From: Rhodoferax ferrireducens T118
GTDB lineage: Bacteria; Pseudomonadota; Gammaproteobacteria; Burkholderiales; Burkholderiaceae_C
Direction of reading: 5' to 3'
Assembly: GCF_000013605.1 (NCBI RefSeq)
Contig: NC_007908.1
Span: 3,286,001 to 3,350,000 of the forward strand
Length of the DNA: 64,000 nucleotides
Both the position numbers and the translations under genes were made by a program. Each line of letters begins with the position of its first letter. Within the stretch, counting starts at the first letter, position 1. The notes below the pieces were generated by a model. The model had not been told where the DNA came from. It saw only the letters and a list, made by a program, of their open reading frames with translations, and made no database searches. Positions 9,334 to 17,739 of this stretch are shown here, piece after piece.

Positions 9334-9337
9334 AGCA

Positions 9338-9733
9338 TCAGCCTTCTTTGATCGGGTTTTTGAGGCGCCAGCGAACGTGCAGTGCGCAGGCGGCGAACAG
9401 GCTCAGACAGAGTGCCACTTCGACCAGGGCCAGACAGTTGCCCGGCGCTTTGTCGCTGTAGGCGCGCACCGCCCCTTCGGTGAAATACAGCCACACCATC
9501 AGGCTGACCCAGCGGTAGGTGTACATGCGGTTTTTCAGCAGCCCGGCCAAAGGCAGGCACAGTGGCAACACTTTGAGCGCCAGCCAGGAGCCGCCCGGAC
9601 GAATCGGGGCCAGCCACAACTCCCAGGCCAGCCCCAGCACGATCAGCCCCAGCAGACTGCCCACGGCCAGCACGCGCGTGCCGCGCACCTGTGCTGAGGC
9701 GCTGTTTTGTTCTTTGTTCATTGACGTCATCAT
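9338..9733 (-). CDS. DUF2069 small membrane protein
   Basis: About 131 residues with four hydrophobic segments (VLAVGSLLGLIVLGLAWELW, LALKVLPLCLPLAGLL, WVSLMVWLYFTEGAVRA and LALVEVALCLSLFAACALHV). These match the DUF2069 family of unknown inner-membrane proteins. The frame runs open far upstream, antisense to the yihY-like gene, but the family N-terminus begins near the tandem ATGs at 9733/9730; an ATG at 9721 is also possible. It is divergent from the yihY-like gene. Confidence 0.85.
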   Translation of the reverse strand: MMTSMNKEQNSASAQVRGTRVLAVGSLLGLIVLGLAWELWLAPIRPGGSWLALKVLPLCLPLAGLLKNRMYTYRWVSLMVWLYFTEGAVRAYSDKAPGNCLALVEVALCLSLFAACALHVRWRLKNPIKEG

Positions 9734-9754
9734 TGGAGTGGCATCATAGCGGCC

Positions 9755-11005
9755 ATGCACATGCCCCCTCACCTGCCCGCCTCGCCGCCCCTGAGCTGGC
9801 CGCAGCGCCTTGAAGCCTTGCTCAAGGACTTGACCAACTTTCCCTGGAAGAGCACCGCACGCACCCTGCGTGAGCGCTATTCGGAAGATCGCCTGGGCCT
9901 CACGGCGAGCAGCCTGACCTTCACCACCACCATGGCGCTGGTGCCTTTGGTCACGGTGGCACTGGCCATTTTTACCGCCTTTCCCATGTTTGCCAAGCTC
10001 CAGAGCGTGCTGCAAAAGTGGTTGGTGACCAGCCTGATTCCCGACAATATCGCGCGCCAGGTACTGGGCTACCTGACCCAGTTTGCCGGTCAGGCCAGCA
10101 AGTTGGGAGGCGCCGGGATCGCCCTGTTGTTGGTCACGGCGGTGGCTCTGATTTTGACCATCGATCACACGCTCAATGGCATCTGGCGGGTGCGCACCCG
10201 CCGCTCCCTCGGCCAGCGTGTGCTGGTGTATTGGGCCGCCCTGACCTTGGGACCGCTGGTACTGGGGGTCAGCCTGAGCATCACCTCGTACGCCATTTCG
10301 GCGTCCAAAGGCGTGGTGGGCGTGATGCCAGGCGGGGTGCAATTTCTGCTCGATGTGTTGCAGTTTTTTATGGTGGCTTGGGGCATGGCCGCGATGTACC
10401 ACTTTGTGCCCAACACCTGGGTGAAGTGGTCTCATGCCTGGGCCGGTGGCATGTTTGTCTCGGCCGGCCTTGAGCTCGCCAAGAAGTTGCTGGCCCTGTA
10501 CCTGGGCAAGGTGCCAACCTACTCTGTGCTGTATGGCGCCTTTGCCACGGTGCCCATCCTGCTGATCTGGATTTACGTCGCCTGGATCATTGTGCTGCTG
10601 GGCGCCGTCATCGCGGCCTACTTGCCCAGTCTGACCTCCGGCATACAACACCGGGGCCGTTCGCATGGCTTGCAGTTTCAGTTGGCACTGGAAACGCTGC
10701 AGCAGCTCGAACGGGTGCGCTCAGACGCAGTCAAGGGTTTGACGATGCAACAACTGGCCCAGTTGCTGCGGGTAGATGCCCTGCAACTGGAGCCGGTGCT
10801 GGAAACCTTGTCTGAACTGGACTGGATCGGCTTGCTCAATGAGGAGTTCAAGGGCGAAGCCGCACGCTACGTGATGCTGGCCAATCCAGATGCGACCGCG
10901 CTGGCGCCGCTGCTTGACACACTCTTGTTGCGACGGGAGGAAAGCACCCAAAATTTATGGGAAAAAGGACGCTGGCCCCTGTTGAACGTACGTGACGTGC
11001 TATAA
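9755..11005 (+). CDS. YihY/UPF0761-family inner membrane protein
   Basis: 416 residues. The YihY domain (about 35-305) has six hydrophobic segments and the motifs LGLTASSLTFTTTMALVPL and YGAFATVPILLIWIYVAW. The C-terminal ~110 residues are soluble and look winged-helix-like (LTMQQLAQLLRVDALQLEPVLETLSELDWIG). It was once called Rbn/RNase BN in error; the true function is unknown. ATG at 9755, with an alternative at 9761. The TAA stop falls inside a repeat-type palindrome (10997-11017). Confidence 0.9.
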   Translation: MHMPPHLPASPPLSWPQRLEALLKDLTNFPWKSTARTLRERYSEDRLGLTASSLTFTTTMALVPLVTVALAIFTAFPMFAKLQSVLQKWLVTSLIPDNIARQVLGYLTQFAGQASKLGGAGIALLLVTAVALILTIDHTLNGIWRVRTRRSLGQRVLVYWAALTLGPLVLGVSLSITSYAISASKGVVGVMPGGVQFLLDVLQFFMVAWGMAAMYHFVPNTWVKWSHAWAGGMFVSAGLELAKKLLALYLGKVPTYSVLYGAFATVPILLIWIYVAWIIVLLGAVIAAYLPSLTSGIQHRGRSHGLQFQLALETLQQLERVRSDAVKGLTMQQLAQLLRVDALQLEPVLETLSELDWIGLLNEEFKGEAARYVMLANPDATALAPLLDTLLLRREESTQNLWEKGRWPLLNVRDVL

Positions 11006-11017
11006 ATTATGTAGCAC
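10997..11017 (+). repeat. Stem-only relative of the ~50 bp repeat, containing a stop codon
   Basis: GTGCTA-TAAATTATG-TAGCAC forms a 6-bp stem like the repeat family's palindrome but has no GGGGGCT tail. It contains the TAA stop of the preceding yihY-like gene and could also act as an mRNA 3' hairpin. Confidence 0.45.
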
Positions 11018-11267
11018 ATTAGACGCCGCTGCGCTTGTCATGCCAGACCGGGAAGGTGCAGCGAACATTCGACACTTATCGGGTACGCAAAGCCATAGCT
11101 GATTTTTTCACCCACGACCCTACACGGGCGGGAAACGGGCGCTTTCGCGCTGGTCCAAGGTGCGATACTTCACTTGCTGCGGTTGAATTTCGTGTCCGCG
11201 TTAGTTTCAAAAGGGTGGAGGACGGCGTCGCCTGCCCCACCAGGCAGCCAACCAGAAATTCAGGGTG

Positions 11268-14200
11268 ATGCGTATGCGGGGAAAGTGGGTTTCGTTTTTT
11301 TTCTGGTTCAAGGTGACGTTGGCATCATCGCTGCTGCTGGTGCTGGTCGTCGCGGGCCTGCTGGTCGCGCACGAGCTGCGCACGTCGGACTATCAGGCGC
11401 GTTTCTTTGCCGGGCTGGCGGGCAAGGCCAGTTACACGCTCGGTGCCGGTCCGAGTCCGTCCATCCGTTTCCCGCAGAGCGCACCCTATGACGATCGTCT
11501 CGGTTATTCGCTGCTGCCGGTGTTTTTCGGCAAATTGCGAACGCGGGATTTCGAGATCATCCAGCAGGCCCGGATTTCAGCGGACATGGCCGATATTGTC
11601 GACAAAGGTTATTTCGCCCCCTATCCGGAAAAGATCCAGGGCGGTCTGAGCATCCTCGATTGCCACAAGGACAGTCTGTTTCAGGAGCGCTATCCGAAAC
11701 GGGTGTTCGAACGCTTTGACGACATCGCACCCTTGCTGGTGCAAAGCCTGCTGTTCATCGAGAACCGTGAGCTGCTCGATCCAGAGCACCCCAAACGCAA
11801 CCCGGCCGTGGAGTGGGACCGGCTGGCCCATGCGGTGCTGATCAAGGCCCAGAGCACCCTCACCGGCGACACCAGAACACCTGGCGGCAGCACGCTGGCG
11901 ACCCAGATCGAAAAATACCGCCATTCGTCCGAGGGGCGCACCTCATCGGTCCAGGAAAAATTGCAACAAATGGTGTCGGCCGCCTTGCGCGCCTACCAGC
12001 AGGGTGAAGATACCAGCGCGGTGCGGCGCCAGATTGTGCTGAGCTACGTGAACACGATGCCGCTGTCCGCCAAAGCCGGCTTTGGCGAAGTGCACGGCCT
12101 GGGCGATGGGCTGTGGGTCTGGTACGGGCGTGATTTCAAGGACGTCAACCGCATTCTGAACCATGTGCCCGCGCAGACCGGCGATGTCGGCGAGCAGGCG
12201 CAAATTTACAAACAGGCCTTGAGTCTGCTGATCTCGCAGCGCCGCCCTTCCTATTATTTCGACGCCGATGAAGCCGAGCTGGAGCAGCTGACGGACAGCC
12301 ATCTGCGCCTGCTGGGCAGTGCCGGTGTGATCACGCCGGCACTGCGCGATGCCGCGCTCCAGGCGAAGCTGAACCGGCGCGCCGACAAGGTGCCAGCGCC
12401 AGCGGTATCTTTCGTCACGCAGAAGGCGGCCAATGCGGTGCGCACCCATCTGACCGGCTTGCTGGGCGGCAACCGGCTGTACGATCTGGATCGGCTCGAT
12501 CTCAGCGTCGCCAGCACGCTGGATGCGCCGGTGCAGGCAGCCGCGACCAACCTGTTGCGCGAGTTGCGCGACCCGGCCAACGCCCGGGCGGCCGGACTGT
12601 CGGCCAAACAGTTGCTCGACCGTGGCGATCCGTCCAAGGTGGTCTACAGCTTCACGCTCTATGAGCGCGGGGCCGAGGCCAACTATTTGCGGGTGCAAAC
12701 CGACAACTTTGATCACCCGCTCAATATCAACGAAGGCACCAAGCTCGATCTCGGCTCGACCGCCAAACTGCGCACGCTGGTGACCTATCTCGACATCATG
12801 GACAAGCTGCATCAGCGGCTATCAACACTGGACAAGGCCCAATTGCATGCGCTGGAAGTCGACCGGCAGGACGTGTTGACGCGCTGGGCCGCCGACTACT
12901 TTGCCACGACTGAGGACAAGAGCCTGAGCGCGATGCTGGATGCGGCGCTGGAGCGGCACTATTCCGCCAGTCCGGCAGAAGGGTTTATGACCGGCGGCGG
13001 GCTGCACCACTTCAATAACTTCAAGCATGAGGACGATGGCCGTGTGATGTCGGTGCGCGATGGACTGCGCAACTCAGTCAATCTGGTGTTCATCCGGCTG
13101 ATGCGTGATGTCGTGCACCACTACATGTTCCTGACCCCGGGCTCCTCGGCCAAGCTGCTGCGCGATGCCGACGATCCGCGCCGCGCCGCCTATCTGGCGC
13201 GCTTTGCCGACAGCGAGGGCCAGGTCTTCATGCGCCGTTTCCTGGTCAAGTACCAGGGCAAAACCGCACAAGAGGCGCAAGAGCTGCTGCTGGGCAACGT
13301 GCGCCCCACCGCCTCGCGGCTGGCCGCCATCTTCCGCACCCTTTTCCCAGAGGCGCCGCTGGACCAGTTCACAGCCTGGGTGAAGGACAATTTGCCCGAC
13401 GGCGTCAATCCGGCCGAGCCCAAGCTGGCCAAGCTCTACGAGCAGTACGCGCCAGAGCGGATGTCGCTGGCCGATCGCGGCTACCTGGCGGGTGTGCATC
13501 CGCTGGAGTTGTGGCTGGTCGGCTATCTGCGCAACCATCCGGGCGCGAGCCAGACGCAGGTGATGCAGGCCAGTGTGGCCGAGCGCCAGACGGTCTATGC
13601 CTGGCTGTTGTCCACCCATCGCAAGCAGGCACAGGACAAGCGGATTCTGGGCCTGCTCGAAGGCGAAGGCTTTCTGGAAATCCACCGTCAGTGGGCGCAG
13701 ATGGGCTATCCCTTCGAATCCCTGGTGCCCTCCTATGCAAGCGCGCTGGGGGCCTCGGCCGACCGCCCTGCCGCGCTGGCCGAACTGATGGGAATACTCG
13801 TCAATGATGGTGTGCGTAAGCCAAACACACGCATCGAGTCGCTGCACTTCGCGGCCGCCACGCCTTATGAAACCCTGCTGCAGTACAAGCCGGCCAAGGC
13901 GGAAAAGGTGCTGGCGCCCGAAGTGGCGCAAGCGGTGCGCGGCGCCATCCGGCGGGTGGTGGAGGAAGGCACCGCGCAACGTGTGAAGCATGCCTTTGTG
14001 CGGCCTGACGGCAGCTTTGTCGCAGTCGGCGGCAAGACCGGCACCGGCGATCAGCGCTTCGATACGTTTGGTGCGGGCGGGCGCCTGATCGCCTCGCGCG
14101 TGGTGAACCGCTCGGCGACCTTCGTCTTCAACATCGACGAGCGATTCTTCGGCACGCTGATCGCCTACGTGCCGGGCGCGCAGGCCGCCGCCTTCGATTT

Positions 14201-14318
14201 CACCAGCGGCCTGCCGGTGCAATTGCTCAAAGTGCTGGCACCCAAACTGATGCCGCTGATCATTGGCGGTGCCGGCTGCGCGCCAGGCCACGCTGGCGAA
14301 AGCGCGGACCATCTCTAG
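11268..14318 (+). CDS. Large bifunctional penicillin-binding protein (transglycosylase plus transpeptidase)
   Basis: About 1016 residues. A cytoplasmic tail and one transmembrane helix (about 15-37) anchor a periplasmic protein. A divergent GT51 transglycosylase domain carries FIENRELLD (catalytic Glu), PGGSTLATQIEKYRHS, EKLQQMVSAALRA and VRRQIVLSYVNTMPL. The transpeptidase domain carries LGSTAKLRTL (SxxK), LRNSVNLVFIR (SxN) and GGKTGTGD (KTG). It therefore has all elements for building peptidoglycan. It is longer than PBP1a (about 800), with an extra ~250 residues between SxN and KTG. Start: ATG 11268 or 11274, behind CAGGGTG. It is transcribed alone. Confidence 0.85.
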   Translation: MRMRGKWVSFFFWFKVTLASSLLLVLVVAGLLVAHELRTSDYQARFFAGLAGKASYTLGAGPSPSIRFPQSAPYDDRLGYSLLPVFFGKLRTRDFEIIQQARISADMADIVDKGYFAPYPEKIQGGLSILDCHKDSLFQERYPKRVFERFDDIAPLLVQSLLFIENRELLDPEHPKRNPAVEWDRLAHAVLIKAQSTLTGDTRTPGGSTLATQIEKYRHSSEGRTSSVQEKLQQMVSAALRAYQQGEDTSAVRRQIVLSYVNTMPLSAKAGFGEVHGLGDGLWVWYGRDFKDVNRILNHVPAQTGDVGEQAQIYKQALSLLISQRRPSYYFDADEAELEQLTDSHLRLLGSAGVITPALRDAALQAKLNRRADKVPAPAVSFVTQKAANAVRTHLTGLLGGNRLYDLDRLDLSVASTLDAPVQAAATNLLRELRDPANARAAGLSAKQLLDRGDPSKVVYSFTLYERGAEANYLRVQTDNFDHPLNINEGTKLDLGSTAKLRTLVTYLDIMDKLHQRLSTLDKAQLHALEVDRQDVLTRWAADYFATTEDKSLSAMLDAALERHYSASPAEGFMTGGGLHHFNNFKHEDDGRVMSVRDGLRNSVNLVFIRLMRDVVHHYMFLTPGSSAKLLRDADDPRRAAYLARFADSEGQVFMRRFLVKYQGKTAQEAQELLLGNVRPTASRLAAIFRTLFPEAPLDQFTAWVKDNLPDGVNPAEPKLAKLYEQYAPERMSLADRGYLAGVHPLELWLVGYLRNHPGASQTQVMQASVAERQTVYAWLLSTHRKQAQDKRILGLLEGEGFLEIHRQWAQMGYPFESLVPSYASALGASADRPAALAELMGILVNDGVRKPNTRIESLHFAAATPYETLLQYKPAKAEKVLAPEVAQAVRGAIRRVVEEGTAQRVKHAFVRPDGSFVAVGGKTGTGDQRFDTFGAGGRLIASRVVNRSATFVFNIDERFFGTLIAYVPGAQAAAFDFTSGLPVQLLKVLAPKLMPLIIGGAGCAPGHAGESADHL

Positions 14319-14349
14319 CGTCACCAAGCGATGGCGCAGGCCCGGCCGG

Positions 14350-15375
14350 TCAGGCTTGCATCAGTTCCAGCATCAGCGCAATCCTGGCCTTGACCGGTGA
14401 CAGGCCCTTGGAATGCGCAAATTCCGAACTTTCTGTCGCCAGCACACGGCCAGTGGCGCAGCGGGTTGAGCGCACCACCCTGACCCCAAGTGCTTGCGCG
14501 CGGCGCAGTGCTGCCTCCAAATCCTGATGAATGGTGCCATTGCCGGTGCCGGCCACCACCAGGCCACGCAACGGCACCTGCGCGAGTTGCGCATCAGTCT
14601 GACCCTGCGCGCCAGCCGCAGACACCGGAGCCAGCAGTGCATCCACCAACGCACCACTGGCGCCCGCGTAGTTCATCACAATTTCCACCCGTGGCCAGTG
14701 GCTCACAGACGCTATCTCTTCGATAGCTACATGAGCCCGGTCGACGGGGGCTAGAGGCCAATTCTTTACCAAACGCACCGCACCCTCCTCGACATACGCC
14801 ACAGCCCCGGCGTCACCCGAACTGAAGGCATCGAGCCGGTAGGTGTGAACCTTTTGCACATCGGCCGCCGCATGCACCGCACCCGCACACACGGCCAGCA
14901 CGCCACAAGCGCCGGTGGTGGTGGCCACGACAACGGCATCCCTGATATTTTGCGGCCCATCCGGCGCCACGCTGGAGGCTGGCCGCATGGCACAGGTCAG
15001 GACCACCGGCTTGGCTGCGAGCTGTCGCGCCGGCAGCACGGCGTGTAAAAAATAAGCCGTTTCTTCCAAGGTGTCGGTGCCGTGGGTGATGACGATGCCG
15101 GTGACGTCGGCTTGCGCCAAATGGTGACTGACCCGCTGCGCCAACTGCTGCCAAACCGCGAAACTCATGTCCTTGCTGTCAATCTGGGCCACTTGCTCGG
15201 CCTCCAGCGTGCGCCCGGCCAACACCTGATCAAGCCCCGGCACCGCCGCCAGCAATTGACTCACACCGACCTGGGCCGCGGTGTAGCCGATGTTGTCGGC
15301 GGCGCTGGCTGCGCTGCCGGCAATCGTGCCACCGGTAGCCAACACAAGCACTTTTTCAATAAATTTTGCAGCCAT
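14350..15375 (-). CDS. ansA: Type I-like L-asparaginase/glutaminase
   Basis: 341-residue asparaginase hydrolysing L-asparagine to aspartate and ammonia. The first catalytic motif is VLVLATGGTIAGS (nucleophile Thr) and the second is ITHGTDTLEETAYFL with the Thr-Asp pair and downstream Lys. It has no signal peptide, so it is probably cytoplasmic. Residues coded by 14711-14759 (PLAPVDRAHVAIEEIASV) come from the dispersed repeat read antisense. The likely start is ATG 15375; a GTG precedes it. It is divergent from lexA, with a LexA box only ~20 bp upstream. Confidence 0.92.
   Translation of the reverse strand: MAAKFIEKVLVLATGGTIAGSAASAADNIGYTAAQVGVSQLLAAVPGLDQVLAGRTLEAEQVAQIDSKDMSFAVWQQLAQRVSHHLAQADVTGIVITHGTDTLEETAYFLHAVLPARQLAAKPVVLTCAMRPASSVAPDGPQNIRDAVVVATTTGACGVLAVCAGAVHAAADVQKVHTYRLDAFSSGDAGAVAYVEEGAVRLVKNWPLAPVDRAHVAIEEIASVSHWPRVEIVMNYAGASGALVDALLAPVSAAGAQGQTDAQLAQVPLRGLVVAGTGNGTIHQDLEAALRRAQALGVRVVRSTRCATGRVLATESSEFAHSKGLSPVKARIALMLELMQA
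14711..14759 (+). repeat. Copy 3 of the ~50 bp repeat, inside ansA
   Basis: GCTATC-TCTTC-GATAGC stem, about 20 nt, then GGGGGCTAGAGGCC followed by AATT. This is one of the best-preserved copies. ansA reads it antisense, in the frame CCT-CTA-GCC-CCC, without a stop. Confidence 0.85.
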
Positions 15376-15395
15376 CACTTGCCAATCTCCAAAAA

Positions 15396-15411
15396 CTGAT
15401 TAAAAATACAG
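15396..15411 (+). promoter_or_regulatory. LexA box 1
   Basis: CTGATTAAAAATACAG fits the CTG-N10-CAG SOS operator. It lies in the ansA-lexA intergenic region, about 65 bp before lexA. Confidence 0.85.
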
Positions 15412-15440
15412 TTACTGAATACAACAACAGTGTGTATAAA
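15412..15440 (+). promoter_or_regulatory. Predicted lexA promoter
   Basis: TTACTG (-35) and TATAAA (-10, 15435-15440) with a 17-nt spacer. It overlaps LexA box 2, so LexA would block RNA polymerase. Confidence 0.55.
15415..15430 (+). promoter_or_regulatory. LexA box 2
   Basis: CTGAATACAACAACAG is a second CTG-N10-CAG box, 3 nt after box 1. Tandem boxes before lexA are typical of autorepression. It overlaps the predicted -35 region. Confidence 0.85.
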
Positions 15441-15477
15441 GTAACAGCAAGACCCACCGTACCGCAAAGGAGTCGCC

Positions 15478-16152
15478 ATGCTTGGAAGCCCTAAACTCAC
15501 TGCCCGCCAGCAACAAATTCTGGACCTGATCCAGAACGCCATTACCCTCACTGGCTCGCCACCGACCCGGGCCGAGATCGCCACCGAGCTCGGTTTCAGG
15601 TCTGCCAACGCCGCCGAGGAACACTTGCAGGCGCTGGCGCGCAAAGGCGCCATCGAACTCGTCAGCGGCACCTCGCGCGGTATTCGCCTCAAGAGCGAGG
15701 CACTGCGCTCCATCAACGAATCCCGCAGCAAACAATTTCCCCTGTCGCTGCCCGGCCTGTCACAACTGATGCTGCCCCTGATTGGCCGCGTGGCAGCGGG
15801 CTCGCCGATTCTCGCGCAAGAACATATCGACCAAACCTATTACGTCGAAAGCAGCCTGTTCCAGCGCAAACCCGACTACCTGCTCAAGGTGCGCGGCATG
15901 TCGATGCGCGACGCCGGCATCATGGACGGCGACCTGCTGGCCGTGCAATCCACGCGGGACGCCAAAAACGGCCAGATTGTGGTGGCACGCCTGGGTGATG
16001 AAGTCACCGTCAAGCGCTTTCGGCGCACCAAGGACCTGATCGAACTGTGCCCGGAAAACCCCGACTACCAGATCATCGTCGTCGAACCCGGCGAGCCCTT
16101 CGAGATTGAAGGGCTGGCAGTTGGCTTGATCCGCAACACCATGTTGATGTGA
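15478..16152 (+). CDS. lexA: SOS repressor LexA
   Basis: 224-residue repressor and self-cleaving protease. The winged helix-turn-helix (1-70) carries [13 protein letters not shown] and [25 protein letters not shown]. The Ala-Gly cleavage site is in RVAAGSPI. The catalytic Ser is in [11 protein letters not shown] and the Lys in VTVKRF. AAGGAG lies 6-12 nt before the ATG. Two LexA boxes and a promoter precede it. Confidence 0.97.
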   Translation: MLGSPKLTARQQQILDLIQNAITLTGSPPTRAEIATELGFRSANAAEEHLQALARKGAIELVSGTSRGIRLKSEALRSINESRSKQFPLSLPGLSQLMLPLIGRVAAGSPILAQEHIDQTYYVESSLFQRKPDYLLKVRGMSMRDAGIMDGDLLAVQSTRDAKNGQIVVARLGDEVTVKRFRRTKDLIELCPENPDYQIIVVEPGEPFEIEGLAVGLIRNTMLM

Positions 16153-16185
16153 GCGGTGATCAGGTTTTGAATTGAAAGGTTTCAA

Positions 16186-16545
16186 ATGAGCTCTGCACTC
16201 CTGGCTGTTCCCGCCATTCTGGCGCCGCTGCAATCGTTGTGGCGCTGGCTCATGCCCGCTCTACCCAACCTGCCCGGCAGCTCGCGCGGGCGCTCCACAC
16301 TCTCAGGCCAACCGTCGCGTCACTACGAACTTGCCAGGCATTCAATGGCCAGCAAGCTGCATGGCACGGGGGGCAAGCGGCCCGCGCCCGGCCATGATTC
16401 AGCCCGGCGCCCGTTGCGAGTTGTGCGCGTGATGGAAGCCGGCCAGACGCCGGCCCAGGTCGGTCGCATGGTGATTTCCGGCCGCATGGCCGACGTCTGT
16501 GCCGAACTCGATCGTCTGGCAGCGTGCGAAGCGGCGCTGTACTGA
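16186..16545 (+). CDS. Hypothetical 119-residue protein downstream of lexA
   Basis: Not recognised. The N-terminal ~35 residues are hydrophobic (ALLAVPAILAPLQSLWRWLM), then a basic, low-complexity middle, then a compact C-terminal segment RVVRVMEAGQTPAQVGRMVISGRMADVCAELDRLAA. The last part looks conserved-protein-like, possibly a small helical nucleic-acid-binding unit (inference). It starts 33 nt after lexA, so it may be part of the SOS transcript. Codon use is similar to its neighbours. Confidence 0.6.
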   Translation: MSSALLAVPAILAPLQSLWRWLMPALPNLPGSSRGRSTLSGQPSRHYELARHSMASKLHGTGGKRPAPGHDSARRPLRVVRVMEAGQTPAQVGRMVISGRMADVCAELDRLAACEAALY

Positions 16546-16638
16546 AACCAGTTCACCACCATTCGTGTCTCTTTTTTGTGCGCTTGAAAAATAGCCGCGG
16601 CCAAGTCCACGGGCCGTGCCAAGGCACAATCAGGGCCT

Positions 16639-17652
16639 ATGAATATCGTAATTCTTGATGATTACCAGGACGCGGTTCGAAAACTCGAATGCGCAGCCAA
16701 ACTGGCGCCCTACCCGGCCAAGGTTTACACCAACACAGTCAAGGGGCTTGGGCAGTTGTCGGTGCGTCTCAAGGATGCCAGTGTGATCGTGCTCATCCGT
16801 GAACGCACGCAGCTGCCGCGCGCCTTGATCGAGAAACTGCCCAAGCTCAAATTGATTGTGCAAACCGGGCGGGTTGGCTCGCACATCGACCTGGACGCCT
16901 GCACCGAGCTCGGGATTGCGGTGGCCGAGGGTTCCGGGTCGCCGGTGGCGCCGGCCGAACTCACCTGGGCCTTGATCCTGGCGGCCATGCGCCGCCTGCC
17001 CCAGTACATTGGCAATCTCAAGCATGGTGCGTGGCAGCAATCGGGTTTGAAAACGGGCTCGATGCCACCCAACTTCGGCTTGGGGATGGTTCTGAAAGGC
17101 AAGACGCTGGGTATCTGGGGTTACGGCAAAGTCGGCCGGCTGCTGGCGGGCTACGGCCAGGCCTTTGGCATGAAGGTGCTGGTCTGGGGGCGGGCACCGG
17201 CGCGTGAACGCGCTATTCTGGACGGGTTTGAAGCGGCCCTGAGCCGGGATGATTTTTTTGCCCAATCCGATGTCCTGTCGCTGCACCTGCGCCTGGTGGA
17301 TGAAACGCGCGGCATTGTCACACTCGATGATCTGACGCGCATGAAGCCAACCGCCCTGCTGGTCAACACAGCCCGCGCCGAGTTGATCGAGCCCGATGCC
17401 TTGATCAGTGCCCTCAACCGGGGGCGGCCCGGCATGGCGGCGGTCGATGTTTTCGAGACCGAGCCGATTTTGCAGGGGCACGCCCTGTTGCGGCTGGAGA
17501 ACTGCATTTGTACACCGCACATCGGCTATGTCGAGCAGGACAGTTATGAGCTGTACTTTGGCGCAGCGTTTGACAACGTGATCAACTTCATCAAAGGCAC
17601 GCCGACCAACATCGTCAATCCGGGCGCCTTGCAAGTTGAGCGGCGGCGCTAG
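16639..17652 (+). CDS. D-2-hydroxyacid dehydrogenase family protein
   Basis: 337-residue NAD-dependent dehydrogenase of the phosphoglycerate dehydrogenase/formate dehydrogenase superfamily. The Rossmann nucleotide motif is LGIWGYGKVGRLLAGYG. The substrate-binding Arg is in NTARAELI, the catalytic Glu in DVFETEPI and the catalytic His in CTPHIGYVEQ. The substrate cannot be assigned; similar proteins are annotated as hydroxypyruvate or glyoxylate reductases. It is a single gene, convergent with waaA. Confidence 0.88.
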   Translation: MNIVILDDYQDAVRKLECAAKLAPYPAKVYTNTVKGLGQLSVRLKDASVIVLIRERTQLPRALIEKLPKLKLIVQTGRVGSHIDLDACTELGIAVAEGSGSPVAPAELTWALILAAMRRLPQYIGNLKHGAWQQSGLKTGSMPPNFGLGMVLKGKTLGIWGYGKVGRLLAGYGQAFGMKVLVWGRAPARERAILDGFEAALSRDDFFAQSDVLSLHLRLVDETRGIVTLDDLTRMKPTALLVNTARAELIEPDALISALNRGRPGMAAVDVFETEPILQGHALLRLENCICTPHIGYVEQDSYELYFGAAFDNVINFIKGTPTNIVNPGALQVERRR

Positions 17653-17739
17653 TTTTACCGGGATACAGCAGGCATTTGGCGCACATTTTCGCCTTCGGTG
17701 CTGATGCCCCATCGCTTGGGCACCTGGCCCGGCCTGGCG

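Noticed and set aside
8278..9351. 357-residue plus-strand frame over the FAD dehydrogenase
   Set aside because: Antisense shadow of a gene with FAD and metal-binding motifs.
13074..14327. 417-residue open frame antisense to the penicillin-binding protein
   Set aside because: No domain and no start signal; the plus-strand gene has SxN and KTG motifs in this range.
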